Source of the DNA: Pseudomonas paraversuta
GTDB taxonomy: Bacteria; Pseudomonadota; Gammaproteobacteria; Pseudomonadales; Pseudomonadaceae
DNA: 64,000 nucleotides
Assembly (NCBI RefSeq): GCF_904063065.1
Contig: NZ_CAJFCL010000002.1
Span: 1 to 64,000 of the forward strand
Direction of reading: 5' to 3'
Shown: positions 8,140-16,698 of the stretch, piece by piece
Position numbering within the stretch: the first letter of the stretch is position 1
How the letters are laid out: each line of letters starts with the position of its first letter
Program-made: the position numbers and the translations under genes
The notes under the pieces: generated by a model
Seen by the model: only the letters and a program-made list of their open reading frames with translations
Database searches by the model: none
What the model was told of the DNA's origin: nothing

Positions 8140-9459
8140 ATGTCTGCCGATACCCAAGCCACAACGGTGCGTTTTTCCCGTTCCGACTACCGAACCCTGG
8201 GGCTGGCAGCTCTGGGCGGGGCGCTGGAGATCTACGATTTCATCATTTTCGTGTTCTTTGCCCTGACCCTCAGTCAACTGTTTTTCCCGCCGGACATGCC
8301 TGAATGGCTGCGCTTGCTGCAAAGCTTCGGCATTTTCGTGACCGGCTATCTGGCACGTCCGCTGGGCGGAATCCTGATGGCGCACTTTGCCGACCATCTG
8401 GGGCGCAAGCGGGTGTTCAGCCTCAGCATTCTGATGATGGCACTGCCGTGTCTGCTGATCGGCATCATGCCCACTTATGCCGATATCGGTTATTTCGCGC
8501 CGCTGATCCTGTTGGCCCTGCGCATCCTGCAGGGGGCGGCAGTCGGCGGCGAGGTGCCCAGCGCCTGGGTGTTTGTCGCCGAACACGCGCCGGCCGGGCG
8601 CCGGGGCTTTGCCCTGGGCTTTTTGCAGGCCGGGTTGACCTTCGGTTATCTGATCGGCGCCTTGACCGCGACACTGCTGGCACAACTCTTTACCCCGGCA
8701 GAAATTCTCGACTACGCCTGGCGTTTCCCGTTCCTGCTCGGCGGTGTGTTTGGTGTGATTGGCGTGTGGTTGCGCCGCTGGCTCAGTGAAACCCCGGTAT
8801 TTCTGGCTTTGCGCGAACGCAAAGAGGGCCGGGCAGAGTTCCCGCTGCGCACCGTATTGCGCGATCACCGGGCGTCATTGCTGCCGGCGGCATTGCTCAC
8901 CTGCGTGCTGACCAGTGCCGTGGTGGTGTTTGTGGTGATCACCCCGACCGTGATGCAGCAGCGCTTTGGCATGACGGCCAGCCATACCTTTGCCCTGAGC
9001 AGTCTGGGCATCGTGTTTTTGAATATCGGTTGTGTACTGGCCGGGCTGATCGTCGACCGCATTGGCGTATGGCGCAGCATCGTGCTCTACAGCGTGCTGC
9101 TGCCGCTGGGCATTGGCCTGCTGTACGCCAGTCTGGTGGGTCAATGGGCCTTGCCCGGCCTGGCATACGCCTTCGCCGGTCTGACCTGCGGAATTGTCGG
9201 GGTGGTGCCTTCGGTCATGGTCGGCCTGTTTCCGGCGCCGATCCGCGTCTCGGGGATTTCCTTCACCTACAACATTGCCTACGCATTGTGGGCCAGTACC
9301 ACGCCGTTGCTGCTGATTGCGCTGATGCCGTGGAGCGCCTGGGTGTGCGTGATGTTCTGCGCGATGATGGGCCTGGTCGGGGTATTGACGGCCCGTCGTT
9401 ATGGCCTCAACCGTGACAATCTGGTTGAGCGGCGCCTGGTGGCCAAGGCTGAAATGTAA
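8140..9459 (+). CDS. MFS transporter, metabolite:H+ symporter (MHS/ProP/citrate) family
   Basis: The 439-aa protein has about 12 hydrophobic segments and MHS-type signatures: [17 protein letters not shown] in helix 1, the helix 2-3 loop [11 protein letters not shown], and [21 protein letters not shown] around helix 5. Members import organic acids or osmolytes with protons; the substrate here cannot be read from sequence. The ATG at 8140 is preferred over a TTG at 8128, although neither has a strong ribosome site. It lies between the REP array and mbtH on the same strand. It could take part in iron metabolism (for example citrate uptake), but the iron-regulated promoter of mbtH lies after its stop, which suggests separate control. 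Confidence 0.8.
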   Translation: MSADTQATTVRFSRSDYRTLGLAALGGALEIYDFIIFVFFALTLSQLFFPPDMPEWLRLLQSFGIFVTGYLARPLGGILMAHFADHLGRKRVFSLSILMMALPCLLIGIMPTYADIGYFAPLILLALRILQGAAVGGEVPSAWVFVAEHAPAGRRGFALGFLQAGLTFGYLIGALTATLLAQLFTPAEILDYAWRFPFLLGGVFGVIGVWLRRWLSETPVFLALRERKEGRAEFPLRTVLRDHRASLLPAALLTCVLTSAVVVFVVITPTVMQQRFGMTASHTFALSSLGIVFLNIGCVLAGLIVDRIGVWRSIVLYSVLLPLGIGLLYASLVGQWALPGLAYAFAGLTCGIVGVVPSVMVGLFPAPIRVSGISFTYNIAYALWASTTPLLLIALMPWSAWVCVMFCAMMGLVGVLTARRYGLNRDNLVERRLVAKAEM

Positions 9460-9480
9460 CGGGGCGAATGGGGGCGGGAC

Positions 9481-9504
9481 TAATTTCAGGGCTGTGTCGA
9501 GCGT
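9481..9504 (+). promoter_or_regulatory. Iron-starvation (PvdS-type) promoter box of mbtH
   Basis: TAATT (9481-9485) is followed by exactly 16 nt and CGTC (9502-9505). The known PvdS box of pseudomonads is TAAAT-N16-CGT. The box ends 63 bp before the mbtH start, and the same arrangement recurs before four other siderophore genes in this window. Confidence 0.65.
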
Positions 9505-9566
9505 CTTCCATGGGCAGGCCTGTGTTTGTGACACCGGTCTGCCCAACTATCTGCAGGAGACAACCG

Positions 9567-9770
9567 ATGGCATTTGACCGTGAAGACACGCAGTTTCTGG
9601 TGGTGATCAATGGGGAGCAACAATACTCGATCTGGCCCGAGTTCAAGGCCGTGCCGCAAGGCTGGTCAGCGGTAGGCGTCGCGGCCTCCAGGGCCGAGTG
9701 CCTGGCATACATCGAAGCCAACTGGACCGACATGCGCCCGGCCAGCCTGCGCGAAGCGATGCAGGCCTGA
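9567..9770 (+). CDS. MbtH-like NRPS accessory protein
   Basis: This 67-aa protein has the MbtH signature: [15 protein letters not shown], then VPQGW and a C-terminal WTDMRP. MbtH proteins bind adenylation domains of nonribosomal peptide synthetases and are often needed for their folding and activity. The ATG at 9567 follows CAGGAGA with a 6-nt spacing; an upstream in-frame extension has no family similarity and was excluded. The gene stands alone between a PvdS-type box (9481) and a terminator hairpin (9817), so it is probably monocistronic and co-regulated with the NRPS genes 10 kb away. Confidence 0.92.
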   Translation: MAFDREDTQFLVVINGEQQYSIWPEFKAVPQGWSAVGVAASRAECLAYIEANWTDMRPASLREAMQA

Positions 9771-9784
9771 CGCTGGACCGACAC

Positions 9785-10143
9785 AGCTCGCGAGCAAGCT
9801 CGCTCCTACAAATAACAACGCCGCTGACCCGAAACGGACCGCGGCGTTTTTGCACATCCAACACCCGGCCCCCCTGTAGGAGCGAGCTTGTCTCGCGAGC
9901 TTTTCAGCAAAGAACAACGCCGCAGCCCCCCGAAACGGGCCGCGGCGTTTTTGCACATCCAACACCCGATCCTCCTGTAGGAGCGAGCTTGCTCGCGAGC
10001 TTTTCAACAAAGAACAACGCCGCCGCCCCCCGAAACGGACCGCGGCGTTTTTGCATATCCAACACCCGATCCTCCTGTAGGAGCGAGCTTGTCTCGCGAG
10101 CTTTGCCATACGCACACAGCTCGCGAGCAAGCTCGCTCCTACA
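9785..10143. repeat. REP elements interleaved with three copies of a terminator hairpin, ~100 bp period
   Basis: Three near-identical units begin at about 9814, 9913 and 10013. Each contains an AACGCCGC...GCGGCGTTTTTGC hairpin followed by TGTAGGAGCGAGCTTG(T)CTCGCGAGC, the second REP family of this genome. Single inverted REP copies (AGCTCGCGAGCAAGCTCGCT) bound the array at 9785 and 10118. The block fills the gap between mbtH (+) and the receptor gene (-), which converge here. Confidence 0.85.
9817..9852 (+). terminator. Intrinsic terminator after mbtH (first of three repeated copies)
   Basis: The stem AACGCCGC/GCGGCGTT encloses an 18-nt loop and runs into TTTTT on the plus strand, about 45 bp after the mbtH stop. 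The same hairpin is repeated at about 9915-9950 and 10015-10050. None of the copies has a U-tract on the minus strand, so all three would act on transcription from mbtH only. Confidence 0.7.
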
Positions 10144-10159
10144 GAATGCGGTACCTCGT

Positions 10160-12331
10160 TTACCAGCGGTAATTGACCGAACCGATCAACGTGCGCTCGT
10201 CGCCATAACGGCAAGAAACGTTGCAGAACAGGTACTTCTCATTGGACAGGTTTTGCGCCTTCATGGCCACGGTCCAGTTGTCGTCGACTTCGTAGCTGAC
10301 TTTTGCGTCGAACAGGGTGTAGGCGTCAACCTTTTCGTCCAGGTCCGAGCTGGAGGTGCGGCTGGTGCCCATGTAGCGGGCGCCACCGCCGAGCACGACC
10401 TTGGGCAGACCCAGGGCGCTCAGGCGATAGTCGGCCCACAGGCTGGCCATGTGGTAAGGCACGCCGTCGATGCGGGTACCGACCCGGCTGGCCACGGAGT
10501 CTTCGGTAATCTTGGCATCGGTGTAGGTATAGGAGGCGGTGGTGCTGAGGTTGGCGGTGATCTCGGCTTTTGCCTCCAGCTCGACACCCCGGGAGCGGGT
10601 CTCACCGAACTGCACGGTGTTGCCGGTGAGGTCGGTGCTCAGGGAGTTTTTCTGCTTGAGGTCGTACACCGCGGCGGTCAACAGCGCATTCATGCCTGGC
10701 GGGGTGTAGCGCACACCCATTTCGTACTGTTCGCCTTCGGTTGGCTCGAACGAGGTGTCGGCGTTGGCGTTGAACACGTTGGCCGGCAAGAACGACTGGC
10801 TCCAGCTGATGTAGGGCGCCAGGCCGTTGTCTGCTTCATACACCAGGCCTATGCGGCCAGTGGCTTTCTTGTCTTCCCGTGGCGTGCGCTTGCCGGTGGC
10901 ATTGGCATAGGTTCGGCTCTCGGCCCAGTCCTGGCGACCGCCCAGGACCAGAATCCACTTGTCGTCGAACTTGATCTGATCCTGGAGGTAAAGACCGGTC
11001 TGCGAACTGTGCAGGTCCGATCCGCTATCGGCCGAGGTAATGGTGGTCGGTGCGTCGTACACCGGTGCGTCCGGGTTGAATAGCGAAGTGGCGCCAGCGT
11101 AGCGATGCGAGTCGTAGGTCTTGTGGTAGTAATCCACCCCGGCCAGCAGAGTGTGCTGCCAGCGGCCGCTGTTGAGGGTCCATTGCACGTTATTGTCGCT
11201 GGTCCAGCCTTCGGAGTGCTCACGGCGGATGCTCGCCCTGCGGGCCAGCAGTCCCTGATTGCGCAAGGCGGCGCTGCCGGTATCGGCAATTTGCATGTAG
11301 TCCCAGCTAAGGTTTGCATCGAAGTGGCGCAGCGAATGCAGGACTTTCAGGTCAGGGGTGAAGCTGTGTTCGAACAGGTAGCCGATGGTGGTCGAGTAGT
11401 TGTTGTAGTGATCGAAGCCGCGCTCGCCGGTGAACAAATCGCGGTCGACCTTGGGGTAAAGGGTGCTGGATGACGTCGTCAGGTCGTAGTCCAGCGGCGG
11501 CGCGAAGCTGGTGCGGGTTTCCTGGTAGCTGGCGAGGAAGGTCAGCGAGGTGTCCTCGTCCGGACGCCAGGTGAAGGCCGGCGCGATGTAGCGACGGTCA
11601 TCGGGAGCGTCGACGGTCTGGGTGTCACTGTCGCGCCACAGGCCCGTGAGGCGGTAGGAAAACTGCCCCTGGTCGTCCAGCGGGCCGCCCAGGTCGAAGC
11701 TGTACTGCTTGCGCGCATGGCTGCCGTATTCGACGTTGACTTCATGCAGCGGGACATCGGTCGGGCGCTTGGTGATGGTGTTGATCAGGCCGCCCGGCGA
11801 CAGTTGGCCGTACAGCACTGAAGACGCGCCCTTGACCACTTCCACGCGCTCCAGGCCGTAGGGTTCGATGCCGCCGTCATACACGCTGCCTTGCAGTTTC
11901 ATGCCGTCGCGCAGAATACCGCCGGTGCCCGAGCCCACGTTGAAGCCACGGATCACGAAGTCATCGCCCACGCGGCTGAAACCCCCCGGCTGGGTAATCA
12001 CCCCCGGGGTGAAGCTCAGGACTTCGGCCAGGGTATCGGCCTTGCGTTGGTCCATTTCATCGCGGGTGATGATCGACACCGACTGCGGGATTTCCTTGAT
12101 CGCCGCGTCGGTTTTGCTGGCGCTGGTGCTGCGCATCGCCACCGGGCCACTGACATGGCCGGTGGGGTTCTCGACGGCTTTGGCATTGATGCTGGTTTCT
12201 TCCAGCATCAGCGCGCCCCCGGGCGCTGCGGTAGCGGGTTGCTCGGCGGCGAAGGCGGTGCTCAGTGGCAGGCCACTGAGACACAGGGCCAGCACCAAGG
12301 GATGGTAGGCGAAGAGGTTTTTTGCGTGCAT
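10160..12331 (-). CDS. TonB-dependent siderophore receptor, FhuA/FoxA type
   Basis: The 723-aa precursor starts with a signal peptide (cleavage near AFA-AEQP). It then has a plug domain (about residues 65-180, with IKEIPQSVSIITRDEMDQRK and VEVVKGASSVLYGQLSPGGL) and a 22-strand beta-barrel ending in the aromatic residue of SVNYRW. No N-terminal STN signalling domain is present, so this is a pure transporter. Length and sequence style are those of hydroxamate-siderophore receptors. It lies 100 bp downstream of the acetyltransferase on the same strand and probably shares its PvdS-type promoter, making it the best candidate receptor for the locus's own siderophore. It is preceded by GGAACCTCC. 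Confidence 0.88.
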   Translation of the reverse strand: MHAKNLFAYHPLVLALCLSGLPLSTAFAAEQPATAAPGGALMLEETSINAKAVENPTGHVSGPVAMRSTSASKTDAAIKEIPQSVSIITRDEMDQRKADTLAEVLSFTPGVITQPGGFSRVGDDFVIRGFNVGSGTGGILRDGMKLQGSVYDGGIEPYGLERVEVVKGASSVLYGQLSPGGLINTITKRPTDVPLHEVNVEYGSHARKQYSFDLGGPLDDQGQFSYRLTGLWRDSDTQTVDAPDDRRYIAPAFTWRPDEDTSLTFLASYQETRTSFAPPLDYDLTTSSSTLYPKVDRDLFTGERGFDHYNNYSTTIGYLFEHSFTPDLKVLHSLRHFDANLSWDYMQIADTGSAALRNQGLLARRASIRREHSEGWTSDNNVQWTLNSGRWQHTLLAGVDYYHKTYDSHRYAGATSLFNPDAPVYDAPTTITSADSGSDLHSSQTGLYLQDQIKFDDKWILVLGGRQDWAESRTYANATGKRTPREDKKATGRIGLVYEADNGLAPYISWSQSFLPANVFNANADTSFEPTEGEQYEMGVRYTPPGMNALLTAAVYDLKQKNSLSTDLTGNTVQFGETRSRGVELEAKAEITANLSTTASYTYTDAKITEDSVASRVGTRIDGVPYHMASLWADYRLSALGLPKVVLGGGARYMGTSRTSSSDLDEKVDAYTLFDAKVSYEVDDNWTVAMKAQNLSNEKYLFCNVSCRYGDERTLIGSVNYRW

Positions 12332-12431
12332 GGAGGTTCCGGAGTGAGAAGTGATTATTTTTTTAGTTGATTAAGGGCAGGTCGCGCGCTACCCGATCCC
12401 CATCAGGCAGCGTGCGGCCAAATGCGATGGA

Positions 12432-13451
12432 TCAGGGGTGGTAGTCGTCGAAGAACGTCTCGCGTTCAAGGCGCAGCAGGGCGGCTTTCTTGTGGGGCAG
12501 GGTGATGGTCTTGAGCCTGCCGAAACCCTGGGACTCAAGGAAACCGATCTGCCGGGTATGGTCGATCCGCGGTTCGCCGAGGATGCGCTGGGTGCGCGGC
12601 TCGTCGATGAACATGTAGTGCATCAGCGAGCGGAACCAGCCCTTGAGCTTGCCGGCGCTCTGGTGCTTGCTCTCGCCGACCACCACGTGCCAGCCACGGT
12701 CGTGGTCCTGTGCATCGTAATAGGGGGCGATGCGGTCTTCCTTGCACCAGTAGATCTCGAAATAGGCAAACGGCTCGTCGTTGTAGCTGCCGATCAGTGG
12801 CAGCACCCGCGGGTCATCCAGCATCTGTTGCAGGTACGCGGCATGTTCATCCAGGCTGCCGGTCTGCTCCCAGAAGAACGCGACCTGCTCCAGGTTCATC
12901 CAGCGGTTGAAACGCTCCAGGTCCAGACCGATGTCCACGGTGCGCAAGCTGAAGGTGGTGTTCAGGCCGGGCAGTTCGCGGCGATAGACCTCGCCGTGGG
13001 GAATGGGTGGCCGCTGCGGGTGGCGCTTTTCCCCGCTGAAGGTGTAGCGCAGCGGCATGCCGGCGGCGGAACTGGTAGTAAGCCAGGGCAGCGGGTGTTG
13101 CCAGAAACTGCTGCGCGAGCAGGCCAGGCGTGCGGTATGGCCATCATGACCGAGCAGGGTGTCGAACACCCCCTGGCGTATGGCATCCCGTGCGCGGTCG
13201 AGGGAGAGCGGGGCACTGACTTCCAGCAGCGGGACGCGGGACGAATTGCAGAAGACCTGGCCCAGCAGTGCCAGCAGACCACTGACCGGGAACGCTTCGG
13301 GCAGGCTTTCCAGTTGCACATGGGCATCCTGGCGGCGGAAATACACCGGGGCAACACCCTCGATGGTCAGGCTGGCGTTACCATCGTCCGCCACCCGGGC
13401 GATCACGCTGCGGCCGTCAGCCAGAAGAAGGGTGAAGTTAGGCGTGGTCAT
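12432..13451 (-). CDS. N-hydroxyornithine/N-hydroxylysine acetyltransferase (IucB/AlcB-type GNAT)
   Basis: The 339-aa protein has a poorly conserved N-terminal half and a C-terminal GNAT-like domain (about 150-335) of the kind found in IucB, RhbD and PvdYII. Its motifs include FFWEQTGSLDEHAAYLQQML, YFEIYWCKEDRIAPYY, GWHVVVGE and EPRIDHTRQIGFLESQGF. These enzymes transfer an acyl group from CoA to the N-hydroxylated side chain of ornithine or lysine, making the hydroxamate. With the ornithine monooxygenase at 53791 and no formyltransferase in the window, the likely product is N5-acetyl-N5-hydroxyornithine; other short acyl groups cannot be excluded. It starts the unit acetyltransferase-receptor from a canonical PvdS-type box. 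Confidence 0.85.
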   Translation of the reverse strand: MTTPNFTLLLADGRSVIARVADDGNASLTIEGVAPVYFRRQDAHVQLESLPEAFPVSGLLALLGQVFCNSSRVPLLEVSAPLSLDRARDAIRQGVFDTLLGHDGHTARLACSRSSFWQHPLPWLTTSSAAGMPLRYTFSGEKRHPQRPPIPHGEVYRRELPGLNTTFSLRTVDIGLDLERFNRWMNLEQVAFFWEQTGSLDEHAAYLQQMLDDPRVLPLIGSYNDEPFAYFEIYWCKEDRIAPYYDAQDHDRGWHVVVGESKHQSAGKLKGWFRSLMHYMFIDEPRTQRILGEPRIDHTRQIGFLESQGFGRLKTITLPHKKAALLRLERETFFDDYHP

Positions 13452-13552
13452 GATGCTTCTCCGTTAGTGTTTTCTCGCGTATGCCGGCCCGAAAACAACT
13501 GACCGGCAGTGGCCGGCGCAGTTGGTGCAGGCGAAGCTTAGGTAAAACTGTA

Positions 13553-13576
13553 ACGAATGGGAATCAGAACTATTTA
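13553..13576 (-). promoter_or_regulatory. Canonical iron-starvation (PvdS-type) box before the acetyltransferase
   Basis: On the minus strand TAAAT (13576-13572) is followed by exactly 16 nt and CGT (13555-13553), a perfect match to the known PvdS box TAAAT-N16-CGT. It lies about 100 bp upstream of the acetyltransferase start (13451) and just downstream of the fhuB stop (13613). No gene occupies 13452-13612. Confidence 0.8.
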
Positions 13577-13612
13577 GATTTTATTTCTTGACGGATTCTG
13601 TCCTGCTCCGGA

Positions 13613-15601
13613 TCAGCGCTTGCGCGCCAGCAACCACATGAAATACGGGCCGCCGATGAAGGTGGCGAACATCCCGGCGGGGATCTGCCACGGGAACACC
13701 AGGTTGCGCCCCAGCCAGTCGGCCAGCACCAGCAGCGTGCCGCCCAGCAGGGCCGAAAGCAGCAATTGTGCGACCGGCCGTTGTGCGCCCAGCAGGCGCG
13801 CCATGTGCGGCGCGATCAGGCCGACGAAACTCAGCGGCCCGACCACCAGGGTGGCCGCCGCGGTCATCACCGCGGTCAGCAGCAACAACAGCAGACGGCT
13901 GCCGCCCAGGGAAATCCCCAGCGCCCGGGTGCGTTCGGCGCCCAGCGGCATGATCGCCAGCCAGCGGTTGCACAACGGCGTGACCAGCAGGAACAGCGCG
14001 GCCAGGGCGCAGATGATCACTGCCTGGCTGGCGTCTATGCGATAGGTTGAGCCGGTCATCCAGCTGAGCATCAGCAGTACCCGGGAATCGCCGCTGACCA
14101 TGAACAGCGCGGCAAAGGCGTTGAGCAATGTGCTCAGGGCCACGCCGGTGAGCAGCATGCGGTCGGGGGCGAAGGCGCTGCGCCAGCTCAGGGCGACGAT
14201 GGCCAGCAAGGCGAGCAGGGCGCCAAAGGTGGCCGCCAGCAACAACAGCAAAGGGCTGAAGCCGGGCACCAGCAGCAGGGCAAAAATGCCGCCCAGTGCG
14301 GCACCGGAACTCACCCCGAGCATCTCCGGACTGGCCATGGGGTTACCGGTCATGCGTTGCATCAAGGTCCCGGCCAGGGCCAGCAGGATGCCGGCGCCAA
14401 AGGCCGCGGCAACCCGGGGCGCGCGCCATGGCAGCAGGGCGTCGAACTCGGCGCCGCTGCTGAAATACCAGCCATCCGGCCCGCGGCCCCAGGTCAGCGC
14501 AAGGAACAGGGCAATGGCCAGCACTGCGAGCAATATCCAGCTGGTGCGTTTGAGCCGGGCGACCTGAGCGGTTGCGCGGGCGGCTGGCGGGTTGAGGCGG
14601 GTTTCATGCAGGCGGCTCAGCAGCACCAGCAGCAGTGGCGCACCAAGGAACGCAGTGAGGATGCCGGTGGGGATCTCGCCCCCCAGCAGCGGCGCCAACG
14701 CCTGAACCACCTGGTCGGCCAATAGCAGCAGCAAGGCCCCGAACAAGGGTGCCCAGAGCAAACGCTGGCGCAGGGTGCGGGCGCCGGCCAGGCGGGCCAG
14801 GGCGGGAGCGGCCAGGCCGACAAAACCTATCACCCCGACACTGGCGATGGCGCTGGCACTCAAGGCCACGGCCACGGCCAGGGCCATCAGGCGCAGGCGG
14901 TTGGGCGACAGGCCCAGGCTGCCGGCCGCTGCATCGTTGAGGCCCAGCAGTTGCAGCGGCCGGGCCAGCAGTGCGGCGAGCAGTGCAGCCACCCCAAGGC
15001 GTGGCGCCAGATGATACACATCCTGCCAGCTGTTCTGGTTCAGCGAGCCCGATTGCCAGATGAACAGATTGCTCAAGACTTCATGGTTGGCCAGCACCAG
15101 CAAGGTGCTCAGGGTCCCGCAATACAGGTTGATGATCAGCCCCGAGAGAATCAGCGCCACCGGCGACAGGCGCCGGCTCCAGGCCAGGCCCAGCACCGCG
15201 AGCATGCCCAGGGCGGCGCCGGCCAGGGCCACGCCTTCCTGGCCGCCGTCCAGCAGGCCCGGGGCATAGATTGCGCAGGCGGAAAGGGCCAGGTAGGCAC
15301 CGGAAGCCACGCCCAGGGTGGTCGGTTCGGCAATGGGGTTGCGCAGCACTTGCTGGAATATCACCCCGGCCAGGGCCAGGGCCGCGCCCACCAGCAGGCT
15401 GATCACCAGCCGTGGCAAAAAGCTGTAGCGCACCAGCAGGGCGGGCAGATCCTCGGGTGACGCCGGGCCGATGGCAGTGCTCCATGAAACATGGGCCAAC
15501 AGCGAATTGCCCTGGTGGACGCTCAGGGCCAGGGCGATCAATAGCAGGCCGAGGGCCAGCCAGACCGGTTGCCGGCGCAGGGGTGAAGTGGGTTCAGGCA
15601 C
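13613..15601 (-). CDS. fhuB: Fe(III)-siderophore ABC importer permease, fused FhuB type
   Basis: At 662 aa this is the size of E. coli FhuB (about 660). It consists of two tandem FecCD-type permease halves (about 1-330 and 345-662), each with about ten membrane helices. Both halves carry the permease signatures: VGFVGLAAPALARLAGA in the first, FVGLIAPHMARLLGAQRP in the second, and GEIPTGILTAFLGAPLL / PWQIPAGMFATFIGGPYF near their ends. The protein would carry ferric hydroxamates across the inner membrane with the FhuD-like protein encoded just upstream (8-bp overlap). No ATPase gene is adjacent; the best partner is the FhuC-like gene at 56006, 40 kb away at the other end of the locus. Confidence 0.9.
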   Translation of the reverse strand: MPEPTSPLRRQPVWLALGLLLIALALSVHQGNSLLAHVSWSTAIGPASPEDLPALLVRYSFLPRLVISLLVGAALALAGVIFQQVLRNPIAEPTTLGVASGAYLALSACAIYAPGLLDGGQEGVALAGAALGMLAVLGLAWSRRLSPVALILSGLIINLYCGTLSTLLVLANHEVLSNLFIWQSGSLNQNSWQDVYHLAPRLGVAALLAALLARPLQLLGLNDAAAGSLGLSPNRLRLMALAVAVALSASAIASVGVIGFVGLAAPALARLAGARTLRQRLLWAPLFGALLLLLADQVVQALAPLLGGEIPTGILTAFLGAPLLLVLLSRLHETRLNPPAARATAQVARLKRTSWILLAVLAIALFLALTWGRGPDGWYFSSGAEFDALLPWRAPRVAAAFGAGILLALAGTLMQRMTGNPMASPEMLGVSSGAALGGIFALLLVPGFSPLLLLLAATFGALLALLAIVALSWRSAFAPDRMLLTGVALSTLLNAFAALFMVSGDSRVLLMLSWMTGSTYRIDASQAVIICALAALFLLVTPLCNRWLAIMPLGAERTRALGISLGGSRLLLLLLTAVMTAAATLVVGPLSFVGLIAPHMARLLGAQRPVAQLLLSALLGGTLLVLADWLGRNLVFPWQIPAGMFATFIGGPYFMWLLARKR

Positions 15602-16505
15602 GGTTGGATTCCATGGCGAGCAGTTGTTCGGTGATGGACAGGGCCAGGCGCTGCGCGGTCAGCAACCCGCCACTGGGGTAGAACCGTGGCAGCCCCAGGG
15701 CGCGGCCTTCGTGGATCATCGGCAAAGCGCGCCAGATCGGACTGTTGTCCAGCCGGCGCTGGGCGGCCAGAGCTTCGCGGGGGTTGGTGTAATACAGCAG
15801 CGATGCGTCGGGTTGCTCAAGCAGTGTCTCGATGCCCACCGCGGGGCTGCCGCCCCAGGCATTGGTGCGGCCCTGATAGGCATTGCGCAGACCCAGGCGC
15901 TCGAGTACGGCCTGATACATGCCCTTGGCACCGAACAGCAACAGGTGGCGACCGTCCGGGTTGAGGCGCGCGATGTACACCGGGCGCTGGCTGACCGGTG
16001 CCAGCCTGACGCGCAACTGCTCGAGCAGGCGGTCGGTCTGTTCCAGCAATGCCTGTGCCTCGGCGCGCCGGTTCACCAGAGCGCCGAGCTCCAGCACTAC
16101 CTGGCCGGCATTGCGATAGGGCTGGGCGTTCGCGCTATAGATATCGAAGCTGCGCAACGGCGCGATACGCGAGAGCAAGGTGCCTTCCAGCTGCCAGGAG
16201 GTGCCGATGATCAGCTCCGGCGCCAGGCGTTGCAGGTACTCCAGATTGGGCTCGATGCTCGGGCCCAGATCCAGCACATCGTCGGGCAATTCCGGGCTGG
16301 CGACGAACTCGCGATAATACCCGGCGTTGACCACCGCCCGGGGCGCCACGCCGAGGCCGAGCAGGCTTTCGGTAAGGGCAGGCTCGAAACTGACAATATC
16401 GACTTTCGGCAGTGTCGGATCGCCAGCGCGGACCACAGGCAAGCCGCACAGCGCGACCGGCAACAATGCGAGGCCGGTCAGGGCCCGACGGCGGGTAATG
16501 GGCAT
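15594..16505 (-). CDS. fhuD: Fe(III)-hydroxamate-binding periplasmic protein, FhuD type
   Basis: From the ATG at 16505 the protein has 303 aa and starts MPITRRRALTGLALLPVALC, a twin-arginine-like export signal. A longer in-frame start at 16589 adds residues with no family likeness. The mature part resembles class III metal-siderophore-binding proteins: VDIVSFEPALTESLLGLGVAP, LGPSIEPNLEYLQRLAPELI, and NAWGGSPAVGIETLLEQPDA. It would deliver the ferric siderophore to FhuB, whose start codon it overlaps by 8 bp. A GGAG ribosome site lies about 10 nt before the chosen start. A weak PvdS-type box (TAAAT-N17-CGA near 16650, minus strand) may drive fhuDB. Confidence 0.88.
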   Translation of the reverse strand: MPITRRRALTGLALLPVALCGLPVVRAGDPTLPKVDIVSFEPALTESLLGLGVAPRAVVNAGYYREFVASPELPDDVLDLGPSIEPNLEYLQRLAPELIIGTSWQLEGTLLSRIAPLRSFDIYSANAQPYRNAGQVVLELGALVNRRAEAQALLEQTDRLLEQLRVRLAPVSQRPVYIARLNPDGRHLLLFGAKGMYQAVLERLGLRNAYQGRTNAWGGSPAVGIETLLEQPDASLLYYTNPREALAAQRRLDNSPIWRALPMIHEGRALGLPRFYPSGGLLTAQRLALSITEQLLAMESNRA

Positions 16506-16602
16506 TGCAACAGACTCCGAAGCAGACAGGTCGCCCTCAGGCGAGAATGAGAGTCTATAGCAACAGCACCTAATTCCCAATACCTGCAATAATGCCGCGT
16601 CC

Positions 16603-16626
16603 TAAAGAATCCGCCACAGGCTTCGT
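16603..16626 (+). promoter_or_regulatory. Iron-starvation (PvdS-type) box before the ABC exporter
   Basis: TAAAG (16603-16607), 16 nt, then CGTC (16624-16627). It differs from the canonical TAAAT-N16-CGT at one base. It lies 73 bp before the exporter start, in the divergent region between fhuD and the exporter. Confidence 0.6.
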
Positions 16627-16698
16627 CTATTCCGGGAACCCAATTTATCGATGGCGGCGGCGTGACGGCCTGCGCCAGCCGACCCCCAAGGAGACACC

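Noticed and set aside
7039..8868. Long open frame on the minus strand (609 codons) across the REP array and the MFS gene
   Set aside because: Its repeated Cys/Pro/Ala-rich peptide mirrors the 112-bp DNA repeat, and the rest is antisense to a clear transporter gene; it has no ribosome site or family likeness.
9698..11083. Open frame of 461 codons crossing the REP block and the receptor gene
   Set aside because: It runs through three terminator hairpins and is then antisense to the TonB receptor; the repeated peptide follows the 100-bp DNA repeat.
16506..16698. PvdS-type box for fhuDB on the minus strand (TAAAT-N17-CGA near 16650)
   Set aside because: Spacing and the last base both deviate from the five good boxes, so it was left as a weak remark rather than a feature.
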